Shown: positions 25,321-34,099, counted from the first letter of the stretch. The stretch is DNA of 64,000 nucleotides from CAIYRG01 sp964446945 (GCA_964446945.1 CAYUQO010000016.1:1-64000), one strand, 5' to 3'. The notes: a model not told the origin generated them from the sequence alone. Program-made: numbers and translations.

Positions 25321-26163
25321 ATGCGCAGCTTTGCGGCAAACGGATGGATCGCAGCGGTTCTTGCGCTATGCGCAGGAACGGCCGGCCTCGCGCGTGGCGA
25401 TGAGGCAGTACCGAATTTCGCGCCCGACCCGAACACCGGCTGGCAAACGCCGGAAGATGAATTCATTCCCCCGCCGAGCGGACCCGGTCCGATTCAGTCC
25501 GATCCGGCGCATCCCTATCTCAGCTTCTACAAATATCCGCGCAATGAGCATCCGGCCTATCGCGTGGCCGACCTGTCCAATCCGATTCTGCAGCCCTGGA
25601 CCCGGGATGCCTTGCAGCGCGCAAATCAGCGGGCGCTTTCGGGCGCCGAAGTTGCGCTGCCCAAGGAGCGCTGCTGGCCCGTCGGCGTCCCTGCATTTTC
25701 CATACTGCCCGCCACGCCGGTCTATTTTCTCCAGATGCCGAAAGAAGTGGTGATGATATGGACCCAGGATCATCAGGTGCGCCACGTCTGGTTGAACCAG
25801 AACCACTCTGCGGCTCCGAAACCCAGCTGGTTCGGCGAGTCGGTCGGCCATTACGAAGGCCACACGCTCGTCGTGGACACGGTGTCGGTCGATACGCGAA
25901 CATTCGTCGATAATTATTTCACTCCGCATACCGATAAGCTTCACGTCATCGAGCGGTATCACATTACGGACGGGGGCAAGACGCTCGAAGTCGATTTGCA
26001 CGTCGAAGATCCGGGTGCATTCACCACGCCCTGGAATGCGGTGCAGCGCTACCGCCGCGTGACCGCCGGGCCCATGCCCGAAACCGTGTGTGCCGAGAAC
26101 AATGGTGATCATTTCAGTCATGGCCTCGATCCGGTTCCCCAGGCCAGAGCGGCGGATTTTTAG
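25321..26163 (+). CDS. Exported protein of unknown family (GESVGHYEGDTLVVDT, copy 2)
   Basis: A 280-residue secreted paralogue of the genes at 19414 and 26209. After the signal peptide (LALCAGTAGLARGDE) it shows GWQTPEDEFIPPPSGPGPIQSD, CWPVGVPAFSILPATPVYFLQMP, SWFGESVGHYEGHTLVVDTVS, FVDNYFTPHTDKLHVIERYHI and GAFTTPWNAVQRYRR, ending in CAENN. Note GHTLVVDT instead of GDTLVVDT. A GGGGG SD precedes the ATG. It is followed 45 bp later by copy 3, so this is a tandem pair. Confidence 0.8.
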   Translation: MRSFAANGWIAAVLALCAGTAGLARGDEAVPNFAPDPNTGWQTPEDEFIPPPSGPGPIQSDPAHPYLSFYKYPRNEHPAYRVADLSNPILQPWTRDALQRANQRALSGAEVALPKERCWPVGVPAFSILPATPVYFLQMPKEVVMIWTQDHQVRHVWLNQNHSAAPKPSWFGESVGHYEGHTLVVDTVSVDTRTFVDNYFTPHTDKLHVIERYHITDGGKTLEVDLHVEDPGAFTTPWNAVQRYRRVTAGPMPETVCAENNGDHFSHGLDPVPQARAADF

Positions 26164-26208
26164 TCTCGCCGCCAGAGGCAAAGCGATATCCGGATTGGAG
26201 ACGTGAAT

Positions 26209-27057
26209 ATGAAACGACTGCCCAGATGGTTGACGATTGCCGGATGTCTATGCGCGGCGGGTTTTGCCCCGGCGGCGAATTCGGCCACCGAGCCAGGCAT
26301 TCCGGATTTCATGGGCGCGGGCGGCGGTTGGAATATGATCAATACCAATGCCACCGACTATGTCGATCCTGAAAGCGGCGCGAAGCCCGTCACCAACGAT
26401 CCGAAATATCCGCATATCGGCAACCTGCAGCCTGGACAGAAGACCGACCGTATCGCCGACGTGAACAGCCCCATCCTGCAGGATTGGGCGAAGGCCCAGA
26501 TGAAGAAGACCAATGATGCTGTGCTGCGCGGGCGCACGCCATTCGTCGCGACGTCACTGTGCTGGCCTGGCGGCGTGCCGGCGCAGTTGCTGGTGCCGAC
26601 GAAGGTGTATTTCCTGCAGACCCCGAAGGAAGTCTGGATGGTCTGGGAGCGCGACCAGCTCGTCCGGCGCGTCTATCTCGACCGGCCGCACAGCGCCAAT
26701 CCTCACCCGGACTGGTTCGGGGAATCCGTCGGTCATTACGAAAACGGCGACACGCTGGTGATCGACACCATCGGGTTGATCGAACATCCGCTGAGTTTTG
26801 TCGACAATTACCGGACGCCGCACACGAAGCAGCTTCATGTGGTTGAGCGCTGGAAGATCAATCCCGACAAAAAGGGGATCACGGTCTCATTCCAGGCCGA
26901 CGATCCGGGTGCATTCACCATGCCATGGGGCGGGAGAATGCGGTATCGCCGCGCGAACAACGGGCCGATCGAAGAGTTCGTCTGTGCAGAGAATAATGCC
27001 GATTATTTCGGCCTGGATGATTATACAATTCCCACGGCTGCGAAGCCGGACTTCTGA
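26209..27057 (+). CDS. Exported protein of unknown family (GESVGHYENGDTLVIDT, copy 3)
   Basis: A 282-residue secreted paralogue. The signal peptide ends near NSATE. Shared blocks are SPILQDWAKAQMKK, CWPGGVPAQLLVPTKVYFLQTPKEVWMVWERDQLVRRVYLD, DWFGESVGHYENGDTLVIDTIG and DNYRTPHTKQLHVVERWKI. The Glu-Asn-Gly insertion (GHYENGDT) distinguishes it from the other two. GGAG lies 9 bases before the ATG at 26209. A strong hairpin follows the stop. Function unknown. Confidence 0.8.
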   Translation: MKRLPRWLTIAGCLCAAGFAPAANSATEPGIPDFMGAGGGWNMINTNATDYVDPESGAKPVTNDPKYPHIGNLQPGQKTDRIADVNSPILQDWAKAQMKKTNDAVLRGRTPFVATSLCWPGGVPAQLLVPTKVYFLQTPKEVWMVWERDQLVRRVYLDRPHSANPHPDWFGESVGHYENGDTLVIDTIGLIEHPLSFVDNYRTPHTKQLHVVERWKINPDKKGITVSFQADDPGAFTMPWGGRMRYRRANNGPIEEFVCAENNADYFGLDDYTIPTAAKPDF

Positions 27058-27066
27058 AAAAAAGCA

Positions 27067-27096
27067 CTTTCCTCCCCCGTAAGCGGGGGAGGAAAG
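27067..27096. terminator. 12-bp hairpin between convergent genes
   Basis: CTTTCCTCCCCC (27067-27078) pairs with GGGGGAGGAAAG (27085-27096) across a 6-base loop. It separates two converging genes and can serve both. The CTCCCCC/GGGGGAG core also appears at the ends of the mosaic repeats at 1595 and 34100. Confidence 0.7.
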
Positions 27097-27112
27097 CGCA
27101 ACTCAACAACAA

Positions 27113-27508
27113 TCAGGGTGCCGGTTCGGTGACCGTAATGACCGGTGCCGGCCAGACGTAGCTGTAAGGCAGCCGGCTCCATTCCGGCGGCAGGGGCTTG
27201 TTGTCTGCGGGCGTGGTGCCGAGAATATAATAACCACCGATCGCACCGCCGACGCCGCCGCTCACGCGGTTCGCCTGCGAATTGAACAGCGGGTCAATTG
27301 GCGGAACGCCGACGAAATCCATCCGGTAAGTCCGGGTGACGTCAACGGTTTGACCACTGGCTGCGACGAAGCGGCGGGTAATGGTCATCGAACCATCAGG
27401 GTTCACGACGCGGTCGACCATCACGCCCTCGGCGGTCTGCGCAACCGCAGGGACCGCAACGGCAGCGCCGCTCGCCAGCGCGGCCGCAAGAATGATTTTC
27501 TTCAACAT
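27113..27508 (-). CDS. Hypothetical exported protein
   Basis: A 131-residue protein with signal peptide (MLKKIILAAALASGAAVAVPAVAQ). The mature part starts EGVMVDRVVNPDGSMTITRRFVAASG, then a glycine segment ANRVSGGVGGAIGGYYILG and a Pro-rich C-terminus. AGGAG lies 8 bases before the ATG at 27508. I do not recognise a family; the GGVGGAIGG patch might be a short membrane contact. Confidence 0.75.
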   Translation of the reverse strand: MLKKIILAAALASGAAVAVPAVAQTAEGVMVDRVVNPDGSMTITRRFVAASGQTVDVTRTYRMDFVGVPPIDPLFNSQANRVSGGVGGAIGGYYILGTTPADNKPLPPEWSRLPYSYVWPAPVITVTEPAP

Positions 27509-27917
27509 TGGCTCACTCCTTTTTCCGGCCCAACAGGCCACATTGTGTCTGCGCCCAGAGCGTTCCCGCTCGCGGATTCGCCTGGTGTGTGAACGGGGAT
27601 GAGTGCTGGTTCTTTGCCGTTCAGACGGTAAAAACTTCCTCGTGAGCCGCCAAAATTATTCAAACCATTGTGCGCAAGCCGCCGGCTGGTGCCGCCCGTG
27701 GCTTCACCTGAAGCGGGAGGTAGGCTACCGAAGATTAATTACAGCCGAGATGAAGGCACGCACCCGCTGCTCTCAGGCGGAACGGGTGACCGCTTTCGGC
27801 GAAGAAGCTCTGGTGCGCCGTGTACCTGACGCGACTGTCGCACCGAGCAAGAAGTCGTAGCAAAGATGCATCGTGCCGGGGTTCTGGTGAGGTTTGATAC
27901 CGCTTGTCACAAATATC
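27509..27917. other. 409-bp intergenic region, no supported gene
   Basis: An 85-codon open frame on the plus strand (27603-27860) has no SD and no protein-like composition, so I do not call it. The rest carries no clear hairpin or repeat. It includes the promoter for the minus-strand gene at 27508. Confidence 0.5.
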
Positions 27918-28562
27918 CTACCGCCGATCGTTCATTTGACTGGTTTCGCTGCGCAAACGTTTCGCCAACTCTTCAACATCGCCACCGTGCTGTTGCAGAA
28001 AGCTGGTGAAGTCGGCGCGTTCCCAGAGCGCCAGCCATATGCCCTCGACCTGCATGTCCGTAAGGATGAGGCGCCCATTGGAATCCTTCCGTATGCGGAA
28101 TCCGAGGCGGACGGGAGTTGCCGGATTTGGCAGTGCGGGACCGCTGGCAGAGGCGGCAACCACGGTGTCGTCCTGCCCCAGAACCGCGGAGCCGGTCACG
28201 CGGATTTTGAGGTTTTTGAATTGGCTCAACCGCGATTCGTAAACCGCGACGCCGTAATCGGCGAATGCCTTTTCGAAATCGGCGACGGCCGCCGGTGGCG
28301 CGCTGTTTGCATACTGGCCAAGCGTGAATCGGCCAATCCGGTCGGTGTTCGTCAAGGACAGCAGGAAGGTATGGAAACGGGCGCTGCGCTGTGCCGGCGA
28401 CAGCGATGGATCGCCCAGCAGCGCATAGGCCTGGTCGACATTTTCCTGCACGAATGTCTCGGCCGCGCTTTGGGGCGCAGTATCGGCGAATGCCGTGTGA
28501 ATCGGGAAAAGGCACAATGCGGCAAGCGCAAGGGCGACGTGTGAACTCCGGAAACGCAGCAT
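27918..28562 (-). CDS. MlaC/Ttg2D-family phospholipid-binding protein
   Basis: A 214-residue periplasmic protein (signal peptide LAALCLFPIHTAFAD). The MlaC pattern is visible: FVQENVDQAYALLGDPSLS, DRIGRFTLGQYANSAPPAAVADFEKAFADY, and the late IRKDSNGRLILTDMQVEGIWLALWERADFTSFLQQHGGDVEELAKRL. MlaC carries phospholipids between outer-membrane MlaA and the inner-membrane MlaFEDB complex. No mla transporter genes are adjacent, so it is an orphan; a hopanoid-type (HpnM) role is the alternative. Confidence 0.88.
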   Translation of the reverse strand: MLRFRSSHVALALAALCLFPIHTAFADTAPQSAAETFVQENVDQAYALLGDPSLSPAQRSARFHTFLLSLTNTDRIGRFTLGQYANSAPPAAVADFEKAFADYGVAVYESRLSQFKNLKIRVTGSAVLGQDDTVVAASASGPALPNPATPVRLGFRIRKDSNGRLILTDMQVEGIWLALWERADFTSFLQQHGGDVEELAKRLRSETSQMNDRR

Positions 28563-28754
28563 CCGACATCCTCCCGTAAAGCATCGTCAGAGTGGGCACC
28601 CAATATGGCGGGCCGATGGCTTGGCGCCATGAAATCGCCACATGGCTCAAAATTTTGTAATCCACCGCAGAGCTGGTTTTTAATTTACGCACCTATGTTG
28701 CGCTCGGCGCAGCGCGAACGTGCTGCAGGTCATTCGACATCAGAGGTGCGGAGC

Positions 28755-29990
28755 ATGAATATCCATTCAAATTGGCTGGGCAGCAGCGGCAGGCGCGCGC
28801 TGTTCGCAGCATTGTTGGCGGGCGTTGGACTGGGTGCGGGCGGCGTCGCGTGGTCGTCCGGCGAAATCGCCGGCGGGCCCATCAGCGTGCCAGCGGCGGC
28901 AAATCAGCCGGGTTTTGCCGATCTCGTCGCGCGGGTTCGGCCCGCCGTGGTTGAGATCACGGTGACCGAGCAGGCGCCGCGTATGGCACGGGAGGAAATT
29001 CCCGAAAATGCAATGCCGGATCCGTTTAACGGCGATGACTCGCCGTTCGGGGACATGTTCCAGCAATTCTTCGGCCGGCGTGGCATGCAGGATCAGGCCG
29101 ATCGTAGCGACCGTGGGCCCGGCCATGCACTCGGTTCGGGTTTCGTCATCGATCCGGCCGGCTACATCGTCACCAATAACCACGTGATCAAGGGTTCCAC
29201 GCGCATCAAGGTCACCCTGAGTGACGGCAGCGAGTACCCGGCCAGGATTATCGGTCATGATCCGAAGACGGATCTGGCGCTGATCAAAATCGATGCCGGC
29301 AGGCGGCTTGCCTATGTGGCTTGGGGCGACAGCAACAATGCACGCACCGGTGACTGGGTGGTTGCCATGGGCAATCCCTATGGACTTGGTGGCACCGTGA
29401 CGGCCGGAATTGTTTCGGCGCATGACCGTGACATTCACTCCAGTGCCTATGACGATTTCCTGCAGATTGATGCTCCGATAAACCCCGGAAACTCCGGCGG
29501 CCCGGTCTTCGACCAGGCCGGACATGTGGTCGGAATCGACACTGCGATTTATTCGCCGTCGGGTGGCAGCGTTGGAATTGGCTTTGCCATTCCATCGAAT
29601 CTGGCGAAGAACATCGTCACGCAGCTGCGCGAACACGGCAGCATCGAGCGGGGCTGGCTCGGGGTTTCGATGCAGCAAATGACGCCCGATATGGCCAAAG
29701 CCGTCGGCATCGACGCGGATCAGGGGGTGATGGTGGCCTCGGTGGAGCCCAATTCACCGGCTGCCCATGCCCAGGTGCGGCAGGGTGATGTCATCACCGG
29801 CTTCAACGGGACTGCCATTAAGGCGCCCCGCGACCTCGCAGTGGCTGTCGCCAATCTCCCGGCCGGGCGGACAGCCACAATGGCAGTTTGGCGCGACGGG
29901 CGGATGCATGATCTCAGCGTCACCATGGGAACCCAGCCGGCGGAAAAAGTCGCCGCGACGGATGAGGACACGCCGCAGGACGGCGACTGA
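28755..29990 (+). CDS. HtrA/Deg family periplasmic serine endopeptidase (single PDZ)
   Basis: A 411-residue periplasmic protease. The catalytic triad is His143 (NNHVIKGS), Asp173 (TDLALIKI) and Ser247 (GNSGGPVF), followed by one PDZ domain from RGWLGVSMQQMT to the end. A single PDZ resembles DegS or the short HtrA enzymes rather than DegP with two. The N-terminus (GSSGRRALFAALLAGVGLGAGGVA) may be a signal or an uncleaved anchor. GGAGC precedes the ATG at 28755. It lies next to a two-component system, which fits an envelope-stress role. Confidence 0.93.
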   Translation: MNIHSNWLGSSGRRALFAALLAGVGLGAGGVAWSSGEIAGGPISVPAAANQPGFADLVARVRPAVVEITVTEQAPRMAREEIPENAMPDPFNGDDSPFGDMFQQFFGRRGMQDQADRSDRGPGHALGSGFVIDPAGYIVTNNHVIKGSTRIKVTLSDGSEYPARIIGHDPKTDLALIKIDAGRRLAYVAWGDSNNARTGDWVVAMGNPYGLGGTVTAGIVSAHDRDIHSSAYDDFLQIDAPINPGNSGGPVFDQAGHVVGIDTAIYSPSGGSVGIGFAIPSNLAKNIVTQLREHGSIERGWLGVSMQQMTPDMAKAVGIDADQGVMVASVEPNSPAAHAQVRQGDVITGFNGTAIKAPRDLAVAVANLPAGRTATMAVWRDGRMHDLSVTMGTQPAEKVAATDEDTPQDGD

Positions 29991-30022
29991 GCCAGACTTC
30001 GAAAAGCGGCATGATGTGCATA

Positions 30023-30050
30023 AAATGGGGCGGCATCCGCCGCCCCATTT
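30023..30050 (+). terminator. 12-bp GC hairpin after the protease gene
   Basis: AAATGGGGCGGC (30023-30034) pairs with GCCGCCCCATTT (30039-30050) across a 4-base loop. The AAAT/ATTT edge behaves like a short bidirectional tract. It separates the HtrA gene from the response regulator 16 bp later. Confidence 0.75.
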
Positions 30051-30065
30051 CTGCGTTCAGCCGTC

Positions 30066-30746
30066 ATGAAAGTTCTGGTCGTTGAAGACAATCCGCGTGT
30101 CAGCCAATTTCTGCGCAAGGGCCTGGAGGAGAGTGGGCACGTTGTGGACTGCGCCGACAACGGACAGGACGGGTTGTTTCTCGCCACCAGCGGAAGTTAC
30201 GACGTGATCGTGCTTGACCGGATGCTGCCCGGCGGGCCGGACGGTCTCACGATTGTCCAGACGCTGCGGCGTGAAAAGAAGAGAACGCCGGTGCTGATCC
30301 TGAGCGCATTGGCGGAAGTGGATGACCGGATCAAGGGACTGCGCGCTGGAGGCGACGACTATCTCACGAAGCCATTTTCGTTTGGTGAATTGTCGGCGCG
30401 CATCGATGCCCTGGTGCGCCGGTCGCAGGCCGCCCGTGGCGGGACTGAGCTCACGGTCGGGGATCTGCACATGGATTTGCGCAACCATGACGTCACGCGC
30501 GCGGGACGCCGGATCGAACTGAAACCACGCGAGTTCAAGCTGCTCGAATATCTGATGCGCCATTCAGGTCAGGTGGTCACCCGCAACATGCTGCTGGAAA
30601 ATGTGTGGGATTACCGGTTCGAACCAAGGCCGAGCGTGATTGACACGCATATCAGCAATCTCAGGCGCAAGATCGACGCGGGTTCGGATTCTCCCTTGCT
30701 GCACACGGTGCGTGGCTTCGGTTACCGGCTGGGCGAAAATGCCTGA
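30066..30746 (+). CDS. OmpR-family response regulator
   Basis: A 226-residue regulator. The receiver domain has the acidic pocket VVEDN, the phospho-acceptor Asp51 (IVLDRMLPGG) and the conserved Lys in LTKPFSFGEL. The C-terminal winged-helix domain contains ELKPREFKLLEYLMRHSGQVVTRNMLLENVW and the recognition region DTHISNLRRKID. Such genes typically carry histidine-kinase partners; here the kinase overlaps by eight bases. Its target genes are unknown; the upstream protease suggests envelope stress. Confidence 0.96.
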   Translation: MKVLVVEDNPRVSQFLRKGLEESGHVVDCADNGQDGLFLATSGSYDVIVLDRMLPGGPDGLTIVQTLRREKKRTPVLILSALAEVDDRIKGLRAGGDDYLTKPFSFGELSARIDALVRRSQAARGGTELTVGDLHMDLRNHDVTRAGRRIELKPREFKLLEYLMRHSGQVVTRNMLLENVWDYRFEPRPSVIDTHISNLRRKIDAGSDSPLLHTVRGFGYRLGENA

Positions 30747-32154
30747 CTTCTGGCGGTCCATATCGGTTCGCATCGCGCTGGTCTATGCGGCGCTGGTGAT
30801 CGCCGCGGTTATTGCGCTGGAAGCCTTCGTGTGGTGGCGCACGACGGGTTACCTCGACCGCGAGATCACGGCTGTCATCGTGTCGGACACACAGGCGGTG
30901 GGAGATGCTCTGCGCGACTTCGGACTTGAAGGCGCACGGGAAAGAATTGATGACCGCGTGCAGCAGACTGCCGATGAACACGCCGTGTATCTTCTGTCGG
31001 ATCCGGCGCGGACACCGGTTGCAGGGAATCTTGCGGATTGGCCGGCCGAAGTTGGCGAAGCCGAGGGCTGGTACGACGTGCCGCTGCTGCGCGACGGTGT
31101 GAGGCACGCAACGCGCATTCTGCACGTCGTGCTGCTTCCCAGCGGATACCACCTGCTGGTCGGCCGGGACGTGCAGGATCGGGTCGCTCTTCGGGCGGAG
31201 ATCGTATCCAGTCTGATCTGGACTGCGTTGGTGGCGCTGGTGCTGGCCATCGCGGGCGGTTTGCTGGTACGCCGTGCCGTCCTGGCACGCGTCGCCGGCC
31301 TGAACCAGACCGTGAATGCCATCGTGCATGGCGATCTTACGCGGCGCATGGCGGTGGATGCCAAGGGCGACGAGTTCGATCAGCTTGCCCGCACAATCAA
31401 CGGCATGCTGGACCAGATTCAGCTTCTCCTTGAGGGCGCGCGCAGCACCTCCGATGCGATCGCGCATGATTTGAGGACACCGCTCGCGGAGCTGCGTGCC
31501 CGGCTCGAATCCGTCTTGCGCAGCCGCTCGGCTGACAGCACGGCAATTGAAGAGGTCGAAAAGGCCGTTGCCGATACCGATCGGCTCATCGGCGTATTCA
31601 ACGCGCTGCTGCGGCTGGCCGACGTCAAATCCGGTGTGCGCCGCTCAGGATTTCGCGATATCGATCCTGCACAGGTTGTGGCGGAGATATTTGAGCTGTA
31701 CGAACCCGCGGCCGAGGCCAATGGCATCGAATTGACGGTCACGGCGCCGTCCGGTTACGACGTTTACGGTGATCCGCATCTGCTGTCGCAGGCGGTCGCG
31801 AACCTCATCGACAATGCGATCAAGTTTACCGGGTCCGGCGGGCGGATTGAGCTGCGACTTCGCGCCAGCGCTCCCGGCCAACTGGAGATCGCCGTGGCTG
31901 ATGACGGCCCGGGTATTCCGGATAGCGACAAAGCGCGTGTCATTGAAAAATTCCAGCGGGGGCGCGGGCAGGAGACCAAGCCTGGATCCGGATTGGGGTT
32001 GAGCCTCGTCGAGGCCATTGCGCGCTTGCATGGCGGCACGTTCAGTCTTGCCGATAACCATCCTGGTCTGATCGCATCGCTGTCGTTGCCGTTGAAACAG
32101 GGCAGCGAACGCGTATTGCCAAGACCCGCGAAAGCGCTCCCGGCGCCGGCTTAA
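30739..32154 (+). CDS. HAMP-containing sensor histidine kinase
   Basis: A 471-residue inner-membrane kinase, partner of the preceding regulator. It has two transmembrane helices (VALVYAALVIAAVIALEAFVWW-type and IWTALVALVLAIAGGLLV) bracketing a periplasmic sensor of about 140 residues, then HAMP, the phospho-acceptor His243 in AIAHDLRTPLAEL, and the ATPase boxes NLIDNAIKFTGSG (N), VADDGPGIP (G1), KFQRGRGQETKPGSGLGLSL (F/G2). It starts at 30739 inside the regulator's last codons, giving an 8-base overlap typical of coupled two-component genes. Confidence 0.95.
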   Translation: MPDFWRSISVRIALVYAALVIAAVIALEAFVWWRTTGYLDREITAVIVSDTQAVGDALRDFGLEGARERIDDRVQQTADEHAVYLLSDPARTPVAGNLADWPAEVGEAEGWYDVPLLRDGVRHATRILHVVLLPSGYHLLVGRDVQDRVALRAEIVSSLIWTALVALVLAIAGGLLVRRAVLARVAGLNQTVNAIVHGDLTRRMAVDAKGDEFDQLARTINGMLDQIQLLLEGARSTSDAIAHDLRTPLAELRARLESVLRSRSADSTAIEEVEKAVADTDRLIGVFNALLRLADVKSGVRRSGFRDIDPAQVVAEIFELYEPAAEANGIELTVTAPSGYDVYGDPHLLSQAVANLIDNAIKFTGSGGRIELRLRASAPGQLEIAVADDGPGIPDSDKARVIEKFQRGRGQETKPGSGLGLSLVEAIARLHGGTFSLADNHPGLIASLSLPLKQGSERVLPRPAKALPAPA

Positions 32155-32211
32155 GTGTTTTGCGCCGAAGTGGTTGCCGGTTCGGCGCTGAAAACGCGGC
32201 GATTAAAAGTA

Positions 32212-32904
32212 TTAGCTCTGTAATCGGATTGTCAGCGCTCCCCTTGGCGCTGTCGGGGATGCGCGCAGCGGGTCCGTATAAATGACGGGCTCTGTCTGGA
32301 TCATGGTCCGGCCGGCCGCGATCACCGATCCAGGCACCGTCACATCGATCATCAGCGGATTGGCAAACAGTTCGGGCCGGGTGAAGACGACGAAATAGCG
32401 GGCCGCGGGATACTGCCGGAGATCCACGCGAGTCTCGACATATGACATGCTGCCGGCGGAGACCATTCCTTGCGAAATCGAACGGCCGATTTGGCCATCG
32501 GTGGCATAGATCCGGTTCTTCTGCTCGTCCAGGAGCATGACGACGGGGAGGAACAGGTCGGCGATATTCGATTGATTGGCGTCCCGGATGAAATTGCTCT
32601 GAACGACCAATTGCCGGCCGGAAGCAGACGCCGGCAGCTCGAACGCCGCGAAATAGCTCAGTCCTGTGTCTGAAAAGTTGAAAGCGGGCGAATTATTGCC
32701 AATGACGACGGATGTTTCCAAACCGGAAGAAAGTTGGCCGAAGGAAATGTCCGACAGGCTTCGGCAGCATGCCATTGCACGCTGGTATCCCGACAAGGCA
32801 TCGCCGATACTGAATTGCGTTTGGCAACCAACGCTGGACAGGAAGACCAGGCTCAGGATTGCCGCCCGTTTGGGCAGCTTTGTACCGCCGGTGTTACTCG
32901 TCAG
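32212..32904 (-). CDS. MalM-like lipoprotein with a non-canonical start
   Basis: About 230 residues. After a lysine-rich n-region, LPKRAAILSLVFLSSVGC forms a lipoprotein signal with the lipobox cysteine. The mature part, CCRSLSDISFGQLSSG and FNFSDTGLSYFAAFELPAS, resembles the MalM (maltose operon periplasmic protein) domain. Between the upstream stop at 32901-32903 and this signal there is no in-frame ATG, GTG or TTG; the only reasonable initiator is CTG at 32904, whose last two bases are the first two of the previous gene's TGA. I infer coupled initiation at CTG. A frameshift or sequence error is the alternative. Confidence 0.65.
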   Translation of the reverse strand: MTSNTGGTKLPKRAAILSLVFLSSVGCQTQFSIGDALSGYQRAMACCRSLSDISFGQLSSGLETSVVIGNNSPAFNFSDTGLSYFAAFELPASASGRQLVVQSNFIRDANQSNIADLFLPVVMLLDEQKNRIYATDGQIGRSISQGMVSAGSMSYVETRVDLRQYPAARYFVVFTRPELFANPLMIDVTVPGSVIAAGRTMIQTEPVIYTDPLRASPTAPRGALTIRLQS

Positions 32905-33506
32905 TGCGCCTGAGCAGGCCGAATGGGCGCCGGGATGGCCGGGCCGTCGCGCGGATCCTTCGGCAACGGGGGAGGAATGGTCCAGTCGCGATCCAGATTG
33001 AAGAGGATCGAATCCTGGAACCGCGCGGCTTCTGGATTCTCTAGGTCGCCTTTCGGCGTGATGATGCCTTCGAACATCAAGAGCTTGCCGTTTACGAGAT
33101 ACAGCTCGGTGATTTTCTTGCCGCCGTCTTTGGTCTGAACCGCGACGCGGCGGCCATATTTGGCGAATTTCGCTCCATTGTCGGTGCGGGCGGTGGTGTC
33201 GGAAAGCAGTTTGCCTTCCTGGGTCGCAAGATACACGGCCTCTTCCAGCAGCACCGGCGTTTCGGCCAGCCGATTCGAGAAATCGACCATTTCGACCCGA
33301 TAGATCGTGCCGTCGAGTTCCGCCGAAATCGTGGTGGACGGCATGCGGCCCGCGATGACGCCGCGATATACACCAGTGCCCATTTTCGGTTCGGCCGGGA
33401 AATCGATGCCGAACCCATATTGCGGGTATTTGTAACTCTTCCAAGCAGCGTTGGCCGGCGCTGCGGCGAGCAGCAGCACGGCGGCGATGGCGGCGATCAG
33501 TCGCAT
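32901..33506 (-). CDS. Exported protein, WKxYKYPxYGFGIDFP family (copy 1)
   Basis: A 201-residue secreted protein. Signal peptide MRLIAAIAAVLLLAAAPANAA; the mature start WKSYKYPQYGFGIDFPAEPK is shared in pattern with the genes at 54424 and 54974 (W-x-x-[YF]-x-[YF]-x-x-x-GF-x-[VIA]-x-[FY]-P-x-x-P). Other shared blocks are IYRVEMVDFSNR and a late AARFQDSIL. The C-terminus is longer than in the other two. It is upstream of the MalM-like gene and overlaps it at the stop. Function unknown; a beta-rich periplasmic domain is likely. Confidence 0.8.
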   Translation of the reverse strand: MRLIAAIAAVLLLAAAPANAAWKSYKYPQYGFGIDFPAEPKMGTGVYRGVIAGRMPSTTISAELDGTIYRVEMVDFSNRLAETPVLLEEAVYLATQEGKLLSDTTARTDNGAKFAKYGRRVAVQTKDGGKKITELYLVNGKLLMFEGIITPKGDLENPEAARFQDSILFNLDRDWTIPPPLPKDPRDGPAIPAPIRPAQAH

Positions 33507-33660
33507 CGAAAATTCCCTCCCAAACCCAGCGCTTTGTCCCTGGCCCAAGTATTAGCGCAACTCGAAGCTACTATGCCAGCATCACGTGCATTGCTTGCGG
33601 CTGGCGCAACAGCGCAATATACCTGCGGCACGGAATTAACTGGAATTGGGGAGGACCATA

Positions 33661-34065
33661 ATGAAGCTGGGTATGGTGACGCTTGCCATGTCCGCGACGC
33701 TGGCCTTTGTCGCGCCTGCAATGGCACATCATTCTTTTTCGATGTTCGACAATCAGAAGGTCGTCAAGCTCGACGGCACGGTCAAAGAGCTGGAATGGAC
33801 CAATCCGCATAGCTGGCTCAGAGTCATGGTTGACGACCCGCAAACCCATCAGGCCAAACAATGGTCGATCGAACTTGCATCGACCGGGCAGCAGGCGCGC
33901 ATCGGATGGTCGCCGACGGTGGTAAAGCCCGGGGACAAGGTTGTCGTCGAAATCAATCCGCTGCGGGACGGAACGCGCGGGGGCACGCTGCTTTCAATTG
34001 TGCTGCCGGACGGGACGAAGCTGGGACACGGTGGTCAGCGCGGCGATCCGCGCGGCAACAACTGA
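33661..34065 (+). CDS. DUF6152 family exported protein (copy 1)
   Basis: A 134-residue exported protein (signal peptide ATLAFVAPAMA, cleaved before HHSF). The mature N-terminus AHHSFSMFDNQK, the WTNPHSWLRVMV segment and GDKVVVEINPLRDGTRGGTLLSIVLPDG are the DUF6152 signature. The N-terminal His-His exposed after cleavage and the conserved NPH histidine are suggestive of a metal site, but this is inference. GGGGAGG lies just before the ATG. A paralogue is at 49805. The gene is divergent from the exported gene at 33506. Confidence 0.9.
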   Translation: MKLGMVTLAMSATLAFVAPAMAHHSFSMFDNQKVVKLDGTVKELEWTNPHSWLRVMVDDPQTHQAKQWSIELASTGQQARIGWSPTVVKPGDKVVVEINPLRDGTRGGTLLSIVLPDGTKLGHGGQRGDPRGNN

Positions 34066-34099
34066 TCGCGGACCTCTGGTTAGACCAGGATGCTTACCT

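Noticed and set aside
25115..25339. Minus-strand frame between DUF1344 and the secreted-protein pair
   Set aside because: Overlaps the start of the confident plus-strand gene and has no conserved features.
27603..27860. 85-codon frame in the 27.5-27.9 kb gap
   Set aside because: No Shine-Dalgarno, no protein-like pattern, and Cys/Arg-rich shadow composition.
32905..33444. N-terminal 180 codons of a longer frame that runs into the MalM-like protein
   Set aside because: It is the out-of-frame reading of the upstream exported protein gene (Arg/His-rich), so I truncate the lipoprotein call at the CTG.
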